A stretch of 64,000 nucleotides of DNA from Flavobacteriales bacterium (GTDB lineage: Bacteria > Bacteroidota > Bacteroidia > Flavobacteriales_D > Parvicellaceae): positions 33,815 to 97,814 of the forward strand of contig JAOASC010000001.1 of assembly GCA_025210295.1 (NCBI GenBank), read 5' to 3'. The notes beneath the pieces are model-generated. The model was given only the letters and a program-made list of their open reading frames with translations, did not search any database and was not told where the DNA came from. Below, one piece after another: positions 62,150 through 64,000 of this stretch. Each line of letters starts with the position of its first letter. Position 1 is the stretch's first letter. The translations under genes were made by a program, and so were the position numbers.

Positions 62150-62595
62150 AGTTTTATATTTTCCGATTTTGTTTTAAACCAATTATAGAAGCCTTCCAAC
62201 TTCGAATGCGCTACTCTTGCTTCTTCATGAAACAACAAATAGCTCGCCAAAGGCATTTGACGAGCTCCTATTTGTTGATAACATTTATACAATAAATCTT
62301 TTTGGACTGCTTCCTCGTAATTCCCCCATATAGAAAAATTGAGGTGTTCCCTTCCATTGCTAACATGACTGCCTATTGACCAAGATATAGGTGCTATAGC
62401 ACTATAAGAAGGGTATTTTGTTTCATAAGAATGGCAATCATAACAAGCCGTTTTGATGAAAGCTTCTACATCTTTAGGAGGCAATTCTATTTCTATAAAA
62501 TCTAAGTGTCCCTCTACTTTTGGTACAGTTTTATCTATACCAATAAATTGTATTAGAATGCTTACAATTAATGTGTATAGACCAACTTTCTTCAA
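62146..62595 (-). CDS. Cytochrome c-type heme-binding domain protein
   Basis: A 149-residue protein with an N-terminal signal anchor (VGLYTLIVSILIQFIGI). One c-type heme site, FIKTACYDCHSYETKYP, is followed by PISWSIGSHVSNGREHLNFSIWG, the arrangement of the Haem_bd family, where N-G-R-x-x-L/x-N supplies distal elements. It is probably a periplasmic electron carrier or sensor. It is immediately downstream of the T9SS adhesin gene (three bases away) and overlaps the META-domain gene by four bases. Confidence 0.85.
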   Translation of the reverse strand: MKKVGLYTLIVSILIQFIGIDKTVPKVEGHLDFIEIELPPKDVEAFIKTACYDCHSYETKYPSYSAIAPISWSIGSHVSNGREHLNFSIWGNYEEAVQKDLLYKCYQQIGARQMPLASYLLFHEEARVAHSKLEGFYNWFKTKSENIKL

Positions 62596-62598
62596 TAT

Positions 62599-64000
62599 CT
62601 ACTCAATTAATAGCTGAATGCTCTTATTTGTTTCTTTGATATTTATATAATAAATACCTTTTGCAAGGTCTAAATTTAACTGATGATTTTGAATTTTACT
62701 AGTGGATTGATAAATTATTTCTCCTAAAGCATTAGAGATACTAAATTCAAAAGCTTCAGTTGACTGCACATTAAACACTCCTGCATTAGGGTTAGGATAA
62801 ACAATTACTACTTTCTTTTCTCCTAAATCTTCTATGCTAACATTTTGTAGATTATAAACTTGTTCTCCAACACATCCATTAAATCCAGTTGTTAAAACTG
62901 AATATACCCCATTACTGGTTGGTGTGTATTGCTGATTGGTTGCTCCATTAATTATGTTACCATCTAAATACCATTGATACCCATTACCAATCGACGAAAC
63001 CAAATCTCCATTGACCATATTAATTGTAATCATTGGAATTGCTTGAACAGTTAAGTTTAAAGTCACCACACTATCACAACCATTATTGGCTGTAAAAACT
63101 TCCGAATAGGTACCACCTGAAACATAATATTGTCCTCCCAACTGTACAGAATCTCCTGAACAAATCGTATCGAATATTGCTGCACTTGTAGGTGTAAACA
63201 TTGTTAAGGATAACGTAACGATACTATCACAACCTGCTACAGATTGGAACGTCTCAGTATAAGTACCTGTTTGGGTTAGGTTTTGAGTTCCAAAACTATA
63301 CGAACTCTGACATGTTGTATCCGAAATAGTTGCCGTAGTTGATTGTTCAACTTGTAATGACAACGTTACCATACTGTCGCAGCCATTACTATTGGTATAC
63401 ACCTCTGTATAGTTCCCCGCTTGGCTTAAAGCTTGACTTCCAAAAATGTATACATCTCCCTGACATATTGTTTGCGTTATTGAACTATTAGAAGTCGAAT
63501 TGACAATTAAATTTAAGGTCACTACACTATCACAGCCTCCTGTATTAGTAAAAGTATTGGTATAGATACCAGCCGTTGATAATTGTTGCCCTCCAAACAT
63601 ATATGAATCTCCCTGACAAATCGTTTGGTTAATACTATTAGATTCTGGAGTACAGCCCCCACCTGTTGGAGTACAAGTTACCGTTAAGGTATAACTTCCC
63701 TCTTCTGTCCCTGTATTTCCGTAACCATCAACTGCGATTAAATAAGTTCCTGGGGCTAAATTTGTTGCCGTTGCTGTATGGTCATGACGAGCTAAACATC
63801 CTCCTGTTGTACAACTACTTAAAATATGAATGTCTAAATCTACTCCATTCAAATTCGTTAAGGCAGCTGTTAAATTTGATTGTTGTGTAATCGTAATGGA
63901 ATGAATCTTTTCTTTTCCATTTTCAGGTTGTGGCGCACAACTGGTATACGCTGAAATGTTATTTTGACCATCTACAGTAGTCCCATTATAAGGTGTTCCA
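62599..64000 (-). CDS. T9SS-secreted adhesin-like protein with PPC domain and tandem repeats (5' end outside window)
   Basis: The frame stays open to base 64000, so the N-terminus is cut off. Visible parts in order: a PPC-type domain (TNLAPGTYLIAVDGYGNTG), four tandem repeats of ~50 residues each with TICQGD...(T)GIYT...GCDSVVTLNL, a bridge with NGYQWYLDGNIINGATNQ, and a T9SS sorting domain (VIVYPNPNAGVFNVQ). The repeats each keep one Cys near the start and one in GCDS, probably an intra-repeat disulfide. It should be a surface or secreted protein, maybe an adhesin or protease with a catalytic domain outside the window. Confidence 0.8.
   Translation of the reverse strand, partial: GTPYNGTTVDGQNNISAYTSCAPQPENGKEKIHSITITQQSNLTAALTNLNGVDLDIHILSSCTTGGCLARHDHTATATNLAPGTYLIAVDGYGNTGTEEGSYTLTVTCTPTGGGCTPESNSINQTICQGDSYMFGGQQLSTAGIYTNTFTNTGGCDSVVTLNLIVNSTSNSSITQTICQGDVYIFGSQALSQAGNYTEVYTNSNGCDSMVTLSLQVEQSTTATISDTTCQSSYSFGTQNLTQTGTYTETFQSVAGCDSIVTLSLTMFTPTSAAIFDTICSGDSVQLGGQYYVSGGTYSEVFTANNGCDSVVTLNLTVQAIPMITINMVNGDLVSSIGNGYQWYLDGNIINGATNQQYTPTSNGVYSVLTTGFNGCVGEQVYNLQNVSIEDLGEKKVVIVYPNPNAGVFNVQSTEAFEFSISNALGEIIYQSTSKIQNHQLNLDLAKGIYYINIKETNKSIQLLIE

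Noticed and set aside
63055..63650. Regular nucleotide repeats at the end of the window as a CRISPR array
   Set aside because: They are coding repeats inside a T9SS protein, with ~150-base period and diverged sequence, not short direct repeats with spacers.

Overview
The window is low-GC DNA from a member of the Bacteroidota, most likely a Flavobacteriales bacterium. The evidence is three proteins with C-terminal type IX secretion (T9SS) sorting domains, a PorT-like T9SS barrel protein, several lipoproteins, BT_3928-type DoxX and DUF6934-like proteins, and promoters of the Bacteroidetes form TTG-N18..20-TAnnTTTG. The genus cannot be fixed from the sequence. I saw no rRNA, tRNA, CRISPR array, insertion sequence or replication origin.

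Layout. 1-1540: a cut-off thioesterase, an SRPBCC protein and a SUKH-like lipoprotein. 1588-4876: an apparent organoarsenical resistance operon (arsR, arsE-like thioredoxin, OsmC, ArsP-type permease, arsF-like, arsG-like). It has two copies of a palindromic ArsR-type operator and ends in a strong terminator. 5030-10530: a visibly AT-richer accessory island. It holds a caspase-like protease, a restriction-endonuclease-like protein, a small middle component and an SMC/RecN-like ABC ATPase, which together match the ABC-three-component (ABC-3C) conflict architecture. A PLD-like protein follows. 10664-20519: two related envelope proteins on either side of a HipA fragment and an HMG-CoA lyase, then a phosphodiester glycosidase, a cupredoxin-like protein, an AhpD-like protein, an AraC regulator and a GT-C mannosyltransferase-like protein. 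20640-20785 is a large palindromic intergenic repeat.

20863-29445: a GT2 glycosyltransferase, an FAD oxidoreductase, an acyltransferase, PorT, a zinc phospholipase C-like protein, a DUF6934-like pair, a LETM1-like protein and a GH3 enzyme. 29757-34373: sulfurtransferase, NAD(P)H oxidoreductase, Crp/Fnr regulator, alpha/beta hydrolase and RidA. 34476-38430: an isolated histidine ammonia-lyase, then a NosR-like flavo-iron-sulfur membrane protein paired with a CbiX-like lipoprotein under a clear promoter. 38560-50219: ordinary cell-envelope and housekeeping genes (DoxX, NlpC/P60, amidase, DUF445, serine hydrolase, hydroxyacyl-CoA dehydrogenase, IF2N-like, prmC). 50321-64000: T9SS cargo proteins, 5-formyltetrahydrofolate cyclo-ligase with a small overlapping membrane protein, a papain-like protease, a HerA-like ATPase, 3-methyladenine glycosylase and a T9SS trypsin-like endopeptidase. 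The last gene, a PPC/repeat adhesin, runs off the window.

The most interesting system is the caspase-containing ABC-3C-like module at 5150-9392. The arsenical operon with its duplicated operator comes second.
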